NCBI RefSeq assembly: GCF_002091755.1
Contig: NZ_BDAI01000014.1
Location: forward strand, 65,128 to 129,127
Source: Pseudomonas nitroreducens NBRC 12694
GTDB taxonomy: Bacteria > Pseudomonadota > Gammaproteobacteria > Pseudomonadales > Pseudomonadaceae
DNA: 64,000 nt
Direction: 5' to 3'
Numbering within the stretch: the stretch's first letter is position 1; each line of letters begins with the position of its first letter. The position numbers were made by a program, and so were the translations under genes. The notes under the pieces were generated by a model. That model worked only from the letters and a program-made list of their open reading frames with translations. It searched no databases and was not told the origin of the DNA. This document shows positions 17,655-27,344 of this stretch, piece after piece.

Positions 17655-18905
17655 TTAGTGAGCGACGGCGGCGGCGCCGTGTTCGTCGATCAGCGCGCCG
17701 GTGTGGAAGCGTTCGATGGAGAAGGGCGCGGCCAGCGGATGCGGCTCGCCCTTGGCGAGGGTGGCGGCGAAGACGTTGCCTGAACCGGGCGTGGCCTTGA
17801 AGCCGCCGGTGCCCCAGCCGCAGTTGAAGAACAGGTTCTTCACCGGAGCCTTGCCGATGATCGGGCAGGCGTCCGGGGTAGTGTCGACGATGCCGCCCCA
17901 CTGGCGGTTCATGCGTACGCGCGAGAGCACCGGGAACATCTCGACGATCGCCTGCAGGGTGTGCTCGATCACCGGGTAGGAGCCGCGCTGGCCGTAGCCG
18001 TTGTAGCCGTCGATGCCGGCGCCGATGACCAGGTCGCCCTTGTCCGACTGGCTGATGTAGCCGTGCACGGCGTTGGACATGATCACGCTGTCGATGATGG
18101 GTTTCAGCGGCTCGGAAACCAGCGCCTGCAGCGGGTGGGACTCGATCGGCAGGCGGAAGCCGGCGAGCATCGCCATGTGCCCGGAGTTGCCGGCGGTGAC
18201 CACGCCGACGCGCTTGGCGCCGATGAAGCCGCGATTGGTCTCGACGCCGATGACCGCGCCGTCCTGCTTGCGGAAGCCGATCACTTCGGTCTGCTGGATC
18301 AGGTCCACGCCCAAGGCGTCGGCGGCACGGGCGAAGCCCCAGGCCACGGCATCGTGTCGGGCCACGCCGCCACGACGTTGCACGGTGGAGCCCATCACCG
18401 GGTAGCGGGCGCTCTTGGTGCAGTTCAGGTAGGGAATCTCTTCGGCCACCTGCTGGGCGTTGAGCAGTTCGCCGTCCACGCCGTTGAGTCGGTTGGCGCT
18501 GACGCGGCGCTCGCCGTCGCGCATGTCCTGCAGGGTGTGGCAGAGGTTGTAGACCCCGCGCTGGGAGAACATGACGTTGTAGTTCAGGTCCTGGGACAGG
18601 CCTTCCCACAGCTTCATGGCGTGTTCGTAGAGCAGCGCCGACTCGTCCCACAGGTAGTTGGAACGCACGATGGTGGTGTTGCGCGCGGTGTTGCCGCCGC
18701 CCAGCCAGCCCTTCTCGACCACCGCGACGTTGGTGATGCCGTGCTCCTTGGCCAGGTAGTAGGCGGTCGCCAGGCCGTGCCCGCCACCGCCGACGATGAC
18801 CACGTCATACACCGGCTTGGGCGTGGGCGTGCGCCACATGCGCTGCCAATTCTCGTGGTGGCTCAGGGAGTGCTTGAACAGGCCGAAGCCGGAGTAGCGT
18901 TGCAT
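17655..18905 (-). CDS. soxB: Sarcosine oxidase beta subunit SoxB
   Basis: 416 residues. FAD-dependent amine oxidase (DAO fold) with the dinucleotide-binding motif YDVVIVGGGGHGLATAYYLA near residue 33 and the FMN-attachment/active-site region typical of the beta subunit (HPLQALVSEPLKPIIDS; NCGWGTGGFKATPGSG). It carries the sarcosine oxidation site. ATG at 18905 is the family start MQRYSGFGLFKHS. Confidence 0.95.
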   Translation of the reverse strand: MQRYSGFGLFKHSLSHHENWQRMWRTPTPKPVYDVVIVGGGGHGLATAYYLAKEHGITNVAVVEKGWLGGGNTARNTTIVRSNYLWDESALLYEHAMKLWEGLSQDLNYNVMFSQRGVYNLCHTLQDMRDGERRVSANRLNGVDGELLNAQQVAEEIPYLNCTKSARYPVMGSTVQRRGGVARHDAVAWGFARAADALGVDLIQQTEVIGFRKQDGAVIGVETNRGFIGAKRVGVVTAGNSGHMAMLAGFRLPIESHPLQALVSEPLKPIIDSVIMSNAVHGYISQSDKGDLVIGAGIDGYNGYGQRGSYPVIEHTLQAIVEMFPVLSRVRMNRQWGGIVDTTPDACPIIGKAPVKNLFFNCGWGTGGFKATPGSGNVFAATLAKGEPHPLAAPFSIERFHTGALIDEHGAAAVAH

Positions 18906-18922
18906 GGGGTGCTCCTGATCTC

Positions 18923-19011
18923 TTCCCCCTCTCCCCTGGGGAGAGGGCTGGGGTGAGGGGGTTGCTCCCCCTCATCCGCCCTTCGGGCACCTTCTCCCAG
19001 AGGGAGAAGGA
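18923..19011. repeat. Two family B palindromes between glyA and soxB
   Basis: Copies at 18923-18960 and 18967-19011; the second is imperfect (CTTCTCCCAGAGGGAGAAGG). Nothing else lies in this 112-base gap. Confidence 0.85.
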
Positions 19012-19017
19012 AGTTCG

Positions 19018-20271
<1,254 letters not shown>

Positions 20272-20397
20272 CGCTGGTCTCCCTGCGGCGCCCGGAAGCG
20301 CCATGGCCGGTACGGAGCCGAGTGGCCCCCATGGCAGCGATGGTATGACTGGCCCAGCCGGTCCAGATGCCTGCGCACGTCGCGGGTAGGTGCGTTT

Positions 20398-20414
20398 GCG
20401 ACATGCCGCGACAG
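20398..20414 (-). promoter_or_regulatory. Candidate activator site upstream of glyA-sox (two TGTCGC half-sites)
   Basis: On the minus strand CTGTCGC-GGC-ATGTCGC lies 127-143 bases upstream of the glyA start. The same arrangement with a 2-base spacer occurs at 30654-30669 before the dgc operon. In P. aeruginosa both operons belong to the GbdR (AraC family) regulon, and sox also answers to SouR, so this is a plausible site for one of them. The site identity is inference. Confidence 0.5.
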
Positions 20415-20503
20415 GCGCAAAAGCGACCGGGTGCGTGGAATTGCTCGCGACGGCTGGTCAGAATGCGACATGCCTGCGCCAGGGCGGCGTGGCCGGTGGA
20501 GTC

Positions 20504-21037
20504 ATGCGGATGAAGCGCTGCTTTCTATGGGGGTCGCTGGGCCTTGCCCTGCTGGTGTCGACGGGGTCGGCCTGGGGCATGTCGCGCCTGTTCGACGGCG
20601 ACGCCAATGTCTGGATGCAGGGCAGGACGCTGTGCTTCGGCGGCGCGGCGTTCAAGTCGCCCGGTTTGTTCTTCAACCGCACGCTGAAGGTGGATGAGCG
20701 GCAGGTAGCGGTGCATGACATCGAGGTCTCCCGCGAGCCTTACGAGCCGTTCTGGGCATCTTCCAGTATCGAGCCGGCTCAGGGCGTGCCGCTGCGCAGC
20801 GACACCTGCTTCGCCTACGGCCAGGCGATCCCCGGCTTCACCGAGAAAACTCCGGCCCGGCCCCTCGAGCCGGGCCTGTACAGCGTCACCGTTGGTGGGC
20901 ACGACAGCCGCGGGGACGGCGCACGGGCGACGTTCATGAGGACCTTCTGCCTGGAGTCGCGCGGCGATGGGCTCGCAGTCATTGACGCGGGCTTCGACGA
21001 GGGAGCCGGTCGCTGGCTCTGCAAACCCGCGCAATGA
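20504..21037 (+). CDS. Exported protein of unknown function, resembling putative T6SS-immunity periplasmic proteins
   Basis: 177 residues. Starts MRMKRCFLWGSLGLALLVST, an export signal ending near GSAWG. The mature part has four cysteines and a small beta-rich fold: ANVWMQGRTLCF, IEVSREPYEPFW, RSDTCFAYGQAIPGF, LEPGLYSVTVGG. This order (short strand, Cys, proline-rich loop, GLYSV strand) reminds me of a family often labelled putative T6SS immunity periplasmic lipoprotein, but there is no adjacent effector or VgrG, so the function stays open. ATG at 20504 or 20510 are both possible; GGTGGA at 20495 slightly favours the second. In a divergent gap from glyA. Confidence 0.6.
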   Translation: MRMKRCFLWGSLGLALLVSTGSAWGMSRLFDGDANVWMQGRTLCFGGAAFKSPGLFFNRTLKVDERQVAVHDIEVSREPYEPFWASSSIEPAQGVPLRSDTCFAYGQAIPGFTEKTPARPLEPGLYSVTVGGHDSRGDGARATFMRTFCLESRGDGLAVIDAGFDEGAGRWLCKPAQ

Positions 21038-21102
21038 AGCTACGGATAGGAACCGCCCGGCCAAGGGACTAAACTGCGGCCCTCACGAAATGCGAGGACG
21101 CC

Positions 21103-21780
21103 ATGAACCGTTCCCTGACTCTGCTTTCCGCCCTGCTGCTCACCGCGACGCTGCAGGGCTGTGGTGACGACAGCAAACCCGCCAAGGCCGAAGCGCCCCA
21201 GGCTGCCAGCAGCGCCGCCGCTACCCCGGCTGGCGACAGTTGCTCCGGCCATGAACTGGAACGCGCGTTGCCGCCGACCAAGGCCGTCTACGGCTATCCC
21301 TACCTGTCCCGCGAGTGCGGCTATGACAGTGCTACCATCGTCTACGGCAAGGCCGATGGCAGCCAGCAACTGGTCGTGACCCTGACCGATACCGGCCTGC
21401 CGGCGCCGGGCGCCGACCAACAGGGTGAGGCCGCCAAGCAGTACCTGGCCGCCCAGGCCAAGCTGCGCGACACCACCGCGAAGAACGTCTCGCTGCTCAA
21501 CCAGGCGCGCCAGGCCGCGCTGCAGAACGGCACCGCCGCGCAGTTCGGCGGCGAGCAGTACCTGCCGGTGATCGACAGCACCCGTATGGGCGACCCGCTG
21601 GCCATCAGCGTGCCGGCCCCGGACGACAAGGCCGGCGAGTCGAGCCTGACGGGGCTGATCAAGGGCCGCTACGTGCTCAACATGACCTCGCCGGACAAGC
21701 CCAACGGCGGCACCGCCCAGTCCCTGCGCGAGCTGTTCGTGCCGATCTCCGAGCAGATGGCGCTGACCAAGCTGCCCTGA
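21103..21780 (+). CDS. Lipoprotein of unknown function
   Basis: 225 residues. A clear lipoprotein signal (MNRSLTLLSALLLTATLQGC, lipobox LQGC with Cys20), followed by an Ala/Pro/Ser-rich linker to about residue 45 and a compact domain with CSGHELERALPPTKAVYGYPYLSRECGY (in parts). No family recognised. The residue after Cys20 is Gly, which argues for outer-membrane sorting. It follows the preceding gene by 65 bases on the same strand. Confidence 0.75.
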   Translation: MNRSLTLLSALLLTATLQGCGDDSKPAKAEAPQAASSAAATPAGDSCSGHELERALPPTKAVYGYPYLSRECGYDSATIVYGKADGSQQLVVTLTDTGLPAPGADQQGEAAKQYLAAQAKLRDTTAKNVSLLNQARQAALQNGTAAQFGGEQYLPVIDSTRMGDPLAISVPAPDDKAGESSLTGLIKGRYVLNMTSPDKPNGGTAQSLRELFVPISEQMALTKLP

Positions 21781-21899
21781 CAGATAGAGATATATCTGAC
21801 AGGAAGTCATTCCGGTTTCTGATCCTCCATCTCACCTAGTTCTTAGGAAGATTCTCGGCATCGTTCGTTACCGATCGCCAGAGGCCGAGGTGGAGGACC

Positions 21900-22328
21900 A
21901 TGAAATTCAAATTGAGAAACCTGCCCCTGCTGCTGGCAGCGGCGTTTTCGCTGGCCGGCCATGCGACGCAGATACCCGCGCAACCCGCACCCGAGGTCAA
22001 GGCCTACAGCGGTGCGGACGGCGTCAAGGTCTGGCTTGAACAGATAGGCCCGCGCAAGGCCAATATGTTCCTGGTGCGCATCGGCGGGGTGGCCCACGCA
22101 TGGAACATGCGCATCCATCGGATGGATGGCCTCAGCCTGCTCGACGAATCCCTGTTCAAGCTGCATTCCCAGGACAGGGAACCTATCGCCCTGGTACTGC
22201 GGGGCGATTGCGGTGAAGTGATGCTCCCCGGCGAGAGCAATACCCGGAAGGTCTGCTACGACCAGCAGTTGTCGGCGACCCAGGATGCCAAGCAGTTCGT
22301 CAGCGCCTACGTGAACCAGCGGCTGTAA
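21900..22328 (+). CDS. Small secreted protein of unknown function
   Basis: 142 residues. Signal peptide MKFKLRNLPLLLAAAFSLAG with cleavage likely after HAT or GHA. The mature protein is about 120 residues with two cysteines (GDCGEVML, KVCYDQ) that could form a disulphide. No family recognised. Preceded by a small hairpin (CAGATA / TATCTG, 21781-21798) behind the lipoprotein gene. ATG at 21900 after GGAGG is well supported. Confidence 0.72.
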   Translation: MKFKLRNLPLLLAAAFSLAGHATQIPAQPAPEVKAYSGADGVKVWLEQIGPRKANMFLVRIGGVAHAWNMRIHRMDGLSLLDESLFKLHSQDREPIALVLRGDCGEVMLPGESNTRKVCYDQQLSATQDAKQFVSAYVNQRL

Positions 22329-22402
22329 GAGTCCGGCTGCACGAGAGGCGGGGTTTTCGCTACGCTGCTGACTGACATTTCTGCGCAGTGCCGAGGCAGC
22401 CC

Positions 22403-23449
22403 ATGACCGACAACACCCAACAGTTCGCCAGCGACAACTATTCCGGCATCTGCCCCGAAGCCTGGGCGGCGATGGCCGAGGCCAACCGCGGCCACGAGCG
22501 CGCTTACGGCGACGACCAGTGGACCGCCCGTGCCTCCGACTATTTCCGCGAGCTGTTCGAGACCGACTGCGAAGTCTTCTTCGCCTTCAACGGCACCGCG
22601 GCCAACTCCCTGGCCCTGGCCGCCCTGTGCCAGAGCTACCACAGCGTGATCTGCGCCGAGACCGCCCACGTCGAGACCGACGAGTGCGGCGCGCCGGAGT
22701 TCTTCTCCAACGGCTCCAAGCTGCTGCTGGCGCGCACCGACGCCCAGGGCAAGCTGACCCCGGCTGCGATCCGCGAGATCGCCCTCAAGCGCCAGGACAT
22801 CCACTATCCCAAGCCGCGCGTGGTCACCATCACCCAGGCCACCGAGGTCGGCACCGTCTACCGCCCGGATGAGCTGCAGGCGCTCAGTGCCACCTGCCGC
22901 GAGCTGGGCCTGCACCTGCACATGGACGGCGCGCGCTTCTCCAATGCCTGCGCCTTCCTCGCCGCGACCCCGGCCGAGCTGACCTGGAAGGCCGGCGTCG
23001 AGGTGTTGTGCTTCGGCGGTACCAAGAACGGCATGGCGGTGGGTGAGGCCATCCTGTTCTTCAACCGCGAGCTGGCCGAAGGCTTCGACTACCGCTGCAA
23101 GCAGGCCGGCCAACTGGCCTCGAAGATGCGCTTCCTCGCCGCGCCCTGGGTGGGCGTGCTGCAGGACGATGCCTGGATGCACTACGCCAGCCATGCCAAC
23201 CGCTGTGCACAACTGCTGGCCGAGCGCGTCGCCGATGTGCCGGGCGTGCAGCTGATGTTCCCGGTGGAAGCCAACGGCGTGTTCCTGCAGATGTCCGAAC
23301 CGGCGCTGGAAGCCCTGCGTCAGCTCGGCTGGCGCTTCTACACCTTCATCGGCGCCGGCGGCGCGCGCTTCATGTGTTCGTGGGACACCGAGATCGAGCG
23401 GGTCGAGGAACTGGCCGCTGACATTCGCAAGGTCATGGCGGCAGGCTGA
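22403..23449 (+). CDS. ltaE: Low-specificity L-threonine aldolase LtaE
   Basis: 348 residues. PLP fold-type I aldolase with HMDGARFSNA (Asp for the PLP ring) and the Schiff-base lysine K208 in CFGGTKNGMAVGEA. It splits threonine or allo-threonine to glycine and acetaldehyde. A GTG at 22388 is in frame, but the ATG at 22403 follows GAGGC and gives the family start MTDNTQQFASDN. In P. aeruginosa the equivalent gene sits near glyA1, which fits its place in this glycine/serine region. Confidence 0.93.
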   Translation: MTDNTQQFASDNYSGICPEAWAAMAEANRGHERAYGDDQWTARASDYFRELFETDCEVFFAFNGTAANSLALAALCQSYHSVICAETAHVETDECGAPEFFSNGSKLLLARTDAQGKLTPAAIREIALKRQDIHYPKPRVVTITQATEVGTVYRPDELQALSATCRELGLHLHMDGARFSNACAFLAATPAELTWKAGVEVLCFGGTKNGMAVGEAILFFNRELAEGFDYRCKQAGQLASKMRFLAAPWVGVLQDDAWMHYASHANRCAQLLAERVADVPGVQLMFPVEANGVFLQMSEPALEALRQLGWRFYTFIGAGGARFMCSWDTEIERVEELAADIRKVMAAG

Positions 23450-23587
23450 AGGGCGCCGGAGTTGTCCCCAGGCGCTGGGGACGGTTGCACGGGCAACCTG
23501 TCGCCAACCTGTGGATGAATGCTTGCAGGCCGCGGGCGGACTGGCCTGCACAGGTCTGGTCAATATTTGAGCGGCGCGGGTTGATGG

Positions 23588-23779
23588 TAAGAGCGAGCTT
23601 GCTCGCGAACATCCGTAGCCTCGCTTCACTCCGTGGAATCAGGCGGACTGCGGTTCGCGAGCAAGCTCGCTCCTACAAGGGGGCTCACTCTCCACGGAGC
23701 GATTGGCACAGGATGAGACGGTGGTCTCAGCCGGCACGGATTGCCCCCTCTCCCTGAGGGAGAGGGCTGGGGTGAGGGG
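23588..23779. repeat. REP cluster behind ltaE: inverted family A pair and family B
   Basis: Family A copies at 23588-23610 and 23653-23678 face each other. Family B lies at 23743-23779. The 369-base gap between ltaE and the YbjQ-like gene holds nothing else that I can support. Confidence 0.85.
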
Positions 23780-23818
23780 AATGCAAGGCACGGACCTCCC
23801 GGAGCACAAGCAGGATTT

Positions 23819-24136
23819 CTATATCTTCACCGCCGTCCCGCTCACGCTGACCATCAGCATGCTGCCGTTCTGGCCCACCACCTCGTAGTCCAGGTCGATG
23901 CCGACCACGGCGTTGGCGCCCAGCTCCTCGGCGCGTTCCTGCAGCTCCTCGAAGGCAATCTCCCGCGCCCGCCCCAGCTCCTTCTCGTACGCTCCGGAGC
24001 GGCCGCCGATGATGTCGCGCAGGCCGGCGAACAGATCGCGGAACACGTTGGCGCCGAGGATCGCCTCGCCGACCACGATGCCGCGGTATTCCTGGATGGT
24101 CTTGCCCTCGATGGTGGGTGTGGTGGTCAGGATCAT
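23819..24136 (-). CDS. YbjQ/UPF0145 family protein
   Basis: 105 residues. Matches the YbjQ (UPF0145, heavy-metal-binding-domain) family: MILTTTPTIEGKTIQEYRGIVVGEAI at the start (quoted in part: TIEGKTIQEYRGIVVGEAI), LGANAVVGIDLDYE, and MLMVSVSGTAVKI at the end. Members form beta-rich pentameric rings; function is unknown. The start at 24136 is the family start. Convergent with ltaE. Confidence 0.88.
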   Translation of the reverse strand: MILTTTPTIEGKTIQEYRGIVVGEAILGANVFRDLFAGLRDIIGGRSGAYEKELGRAREIAFEELQERAEELGANAVVGIDLDYEVVGQNGSMLMVSVSGTAVKI

Positions 24137-24248
24137 GGGACTGGCTCCTCTGCTGGGGAAATCCAGCATAGCCCTGCACCTCAGGGAAGGCCGCGCCGGC
24201 TGTGTTTCAGCGTTTGGCGAAGATACCGGGGAAACCTTGTGATAAAGC

Positions 24249-24937
24249 TGTGGACAACCTGGTGGAAAATGACACTCCCGCGGCACTTTCGTGACGGCTG
24301 GAAAATCGTCGCTCATTTTCGCAAGGTGCCCGTTATTCGCGGCTTGCAGAGGTAGAAGTGAGCGTTGGGGAGATCTCCACAGCTGCTGTGGAGGCACGCT
24401 TGCCCAACCTGTGGAAAACCTGTTGGGAGGTGCCTGCGGAGCTGGTGGTGCCTGGCTTGCCCGAATCTGGCTGTTTTCTGATCAACTCCTTCTTTTCAAC
24501 CACTTGGGAGTCTGTGTATCGATTTTCGGCAAAGGGTCTGTGCACGATCTTTCCTCCGCTATCCCCGGTTTGTGTTGACCCGCTTGTGCGCCTCCTGTGG
24601 AAAACATCCTCCGCGCCACGCCTGCCGTGGGTTTCACAGCCTTGCTCAAGGATTGACCAGCAAGGGAGCAAGCAATTGATCCACAGCGACTTTTCCCCGG
24701 CGCCGGGAGCGGCGTAAAACTTTCCACAATGGCTGTGGGGCGAATCTCGAGGAAGCTGTGGACAAGCTGTACCCAGATCGCTGGAGGCCGCGCACGGCGC
24801 GCCGTCCTCATATCAGTACGTTTTTTGATCAAATGGCGAAAGTGGCGTCGTTACTGGCTTCCAGCGGCTTTTCCGGCGAGTTTTCCACATCGGCTGTGCA
24901 GCGTTCTGCCAGGAACTTGTGGGCGGGTTGTGGATGG
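24249..24937. other. Cluster of DnaA-box-like nonamers in a gene-free 924-base gap
   Basis: The gap 24137-25060 has no credible gene. It contains three matches to the relaxed DnaA box TTWTNCACA: TGTGGAAAA at 24410-24418 and 24596-24604, and TTTTCCACA at 24881-24889. Near matches are TGTGGACAA at 24249 and 24757, GGTGGAAAA at 24261, a CTTTCCACA at 24720, TGATCCACA at 24677 and TGTGGATGG at 24929. A perfect 19-base palindrome, CTCCACAGC-T-GCTGTGGAG, lies at 24375-24393. Two orientations are mixed. Right of it, TATAAT at 25013-25018 is a likely -10 for the EF-G-like gene, without a good -35. Confidence 0.5.
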
Positions 24938-25060
24938 ATCGCTGCGAGCCCCGCTCCCTATGGCTCTCGCGGGGTTGATCAATATTTGTCCAGGGCCCTG
25001 GGGGAGGCTGCCTATAATTTAGCCACGGCGGGCAGAAACCCTGGTGGCGGGAGATCCAGC

Positions 25061-27109
25061 ATGTCCAGTTACTCGGTGGAACAGATCCGCACCGTGGCCC
25101 TGGTCGGCCACGGTGACAGCGGCAAGACCCTGCTTGCCGAGGCGCTGCTGCAGCACGCCGGCGCAATCTCCAGCATGGGTTCGCTGGAGCGCGGCGACAC
25201 CCTCTGCGATTCCGACCCCATGGAGCGCGAGTACCACCACTCACTGGCCGCCGCACTGGCGCACTTCGAGCACGCGGGCGCACACATCCGCCTGGTCGAC
25301 ACCCCCGGTTATCCCGACTTCATCGGCCACGCGTTGCCGGCGCTCGCTGCGGTGGAAACCGCGCTGGTGGTGGTGAATGCGCAGAACGGCATCGAGCTGT
25401 CCACGCGGCGGATGATGGACTGGGCGGGCGAACGCGGCCTGTGCCGGATGCTGGTGGTGAACAAGATCGACGCCGAGCGCGTTGACCTGCCGGCCCTGTT
25501 GGCGGGTTTGCGCGAGTCGTTCGGCAAGGAAGTACTGCCCCTCAACCTGCCCGCCGAGGGTGGCGCGCGGGTTGTGGATTGCTTCTTCAATCCTGACGGG
25601 CAGGCTGACTTCTCCTCCGTGGCCGAGGCGCATCAGGCGCTGGTGGACCAGGTGGTGGAAGTGGATGAGGCGCTGATGGCGCATTACCTGGAGGAGGGCG
25701 AGGTGGCGCCCGAGGCGCTGCATGAACCCTTCGAGCGTGCGCTGCGCGAAGGGCACCTGATTCCCCTGTGCTTCGTTTCTGCCCGCACCGGTGCTGGCGT
25801 CCCTGAGCTGGCCGACATTCTCGCGCGCCTCGCGCCCAACCCCGGCGAAGGCAACCCGCCGCTGTTCCTGCGCACCGACGACAAGGGCAAGGAACACCCG
25901 GTGACCTGCCAGCCGGACCCCAAGGCCCATGTGCTGGCCCACGTGTTCAAGGTGGTGATCGATCCCTTCGTCGGCCGCCTGGCTGTATTCCGCGTGCATC
26001 AGGGCACGGTGCGCCGGGAAATGCAGTTGTTCGCCGGCGACGGGCGCAAACCGTTCAAGGTCGGACACCTGTTGCGCCTGCAGGGGAAGAAGCATGAGGA
26101 GGCGCCGTGGCTGATCCCGGGAGACTTCGGCGCGCTGACCAAGGTCGACGAACTGGAGTACGGGGTGGTGCTGCACGATTCCCACGATGAGGACCACATC
26201 CACCTCAAGCCGCTGGAATTCCCCGAGCCGATGCAGGGCCTGGCCATCGAGGCGAGCCGCCGCGGCGACGAGCAGCGCCTGGCGGAAATCCTCCAGCGCC
26301 TGCAGGCCGAAGACCCCTGTGTGCGTCTGGATTACAACGCCTCGACCCAGCAGACCGTGCTGCGCGGCATGGGTGAGATGCACCTGCGCTACCTGCTGGA
26401 ACGCATGGCCGGTCAATACAAGCTGGAGGTGCAGACCCGCGCGCCGGCCGTCCCTTACCGCGAGACCGCCACGCGAGCGGCAGAGGGCCACAGCCGGCAC
26501 AAGAAGCAAACGGGCGGAGCGGGGCAGTTCGGCGAGGTGTTCCTGCGCATCGAGCCGCTGCCGCGTGGCGAGGGCTTCGCCTTCGTCGATGCGATCAAGG
26601 GCGGGGTGATCCCCGGCAACTTCATCCCCTCGGTGGAAAAGGGCGTGCGCGCGGCGCTGGCAGCCGGGCCGCTGGCCGGCTTCCCGGTGGAAGACGTCAA
26701 GGTCACGGTGTTCGACGGCAAGAGCCATTCGGTGGATTCCAAGGACATCGCCTTCCAGGCCGCCGGGCGCAAGGCGATGCTCGATGCGCTGCGCAATGCC
26801 GGGGGCATCGTGCTGGAGCCGGTGATGCAGATCGAGGTGACGACGCCCGAGTCGCATCTGGGCGATATCACCGCCGATCTCACCGGCCGCCGGGGCCAGG
26901 TGCTGGGTACCGAGTCGCTGTCGGCCAGCGTCGCGCTGGTGCGTGGCCAGGTCCCGCTGGCGGAGATGGACGGCTACGCCAATCGCTTGAAATCCATTAC
27001 CGCCGGGCAGGGGCTCTACAGCCTTTCCTCCAGCCATTACAGCGCCGTCCCACAGGACGTGCAGCAGCGCCTGTCCAGTGGCTACAAGGCAACCCCGGAA
27101 GAAGATTGA
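25061..27109 (+). CDS. Elongation factor G-like GTPase (EF-G2 type)
   Basis: 682 residues, with all five EF-G domains. G1 is GHGDSGKT (16-23), G3 is DTPGYPDF (from D80), G4 is NKID (about 134). Domain IV is present with TGGAGQFGEVFLRIEPLP and PGNFIPSVEKGVR. Unlike the canonical factor, G1 lacks the HVDAGKTT form and the switch I motif RGITI is replaced by MEREYHH, marking the EF-G-like/FusA2-type subgroup whose role differs from normal translocation. It is not in a ribosomal protein operon. An open frame extends to 24758, but MSSYSVEQIRTVALVGHG at 25061 after GGCGGGAG is the clear start. Confidence 0.9.
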   Translation: MSSYSVEQIRTVALVGHGDSGKTLLAEALLQHAGAISSMGSLERGDTLCDSDPMEREYHHSLAAALAHFEHAGAHIRLVDTPGYPDFIGHALPALAAVETALVVVNAQNGIELSTRRMMDWAGERGLCRMLVVNKIDAERVDLPALLAGLRESFGKEVLPLNLPAEGGARVVDCFFNPDGQADFSSVAEAHQALVDQVVEVDEALMAHYLEEGEVAPEALHEPFERALREGHLIPLCFVSARTGAGVPELADILARLAPNPGEGNPPLFLRTDDKGKEHPVTCQPDPKAHVLAHVFKVVIDPFVGRLAVFRVHQGTVRREMQLFAGDGRKPFKVGHLLRLQGKKHEEAPWLIPGDFGALTKVDELEYGVVLHDSHDEDHIHLKPLEFPEPMQGLAIEASRRGDEQRLAEILQRLQAEDPCVRLDYNASTQQTVLRGMGEMHLRYLLERMAGQYKLEVQTRAPAVPYRETATRAAEGHSRHKKQTGGAGQFGEVFLRIEPLPRGEGFAFVDAIKGGVIPGNFIPSVEKGVRAALAAGPLAGFPVEDVKVTVFDGKSHSVDSKDIAFQAAGRKAMLDALRNAGGIVLEPVMQIEVTTPESHLGDITADLTGRRGQVLGTESLSASVALVRGQVPLAEMDGYANRLKSITAGQGLYSLSSSHYSAVPQDVQQRLSSGYKATPEED

Positions 27110-27114
27110 ACGAA

Positions 27115-27303
27115 TGTGGATAGTTGTCGCAGGCGGGCGCCGCAAAGGCCCGTGCCTGTGCGCTTCCACGCGTCGCCACAATGGCCTCGCCGGTCTGCCG
27201 TAAGCCACGTGGCATGCGGGTTGCAGGCGGGATCGAGGCGGCCATTCGGGTCGGCCGGAGGTGTCTCCAGCCTTGCGCCGGGACACCCCTTTCCTGTGGA
27301 TAA
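27115..27303. other. DnaA-box-like nonamers behind the EF-G-like gene
   Basis: TGTGGATAA at 27295-27303 is a perfect consensus DnaA box. TGTGGATAG at 27115-27123 has one mismatch. They lie in the 235-base gap before gbcB, so the EF-G-like gene is flanked on both sides by such sequences. Confidence 0.5.
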
Positions 27304-27344
27304 CTCGGTGGGTAACGTGTGGGACGGATGGGGGCAGCCTGTGA

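Noticed and set aside
24137..25060. Open frames across the DnaA-box-rich gap (for example 24758-25060 in frame with the EF-G-like gene)
   Set aside because: No domain, no plausible ribosome-binding site, and many stops in other frames; treated as intergenic.
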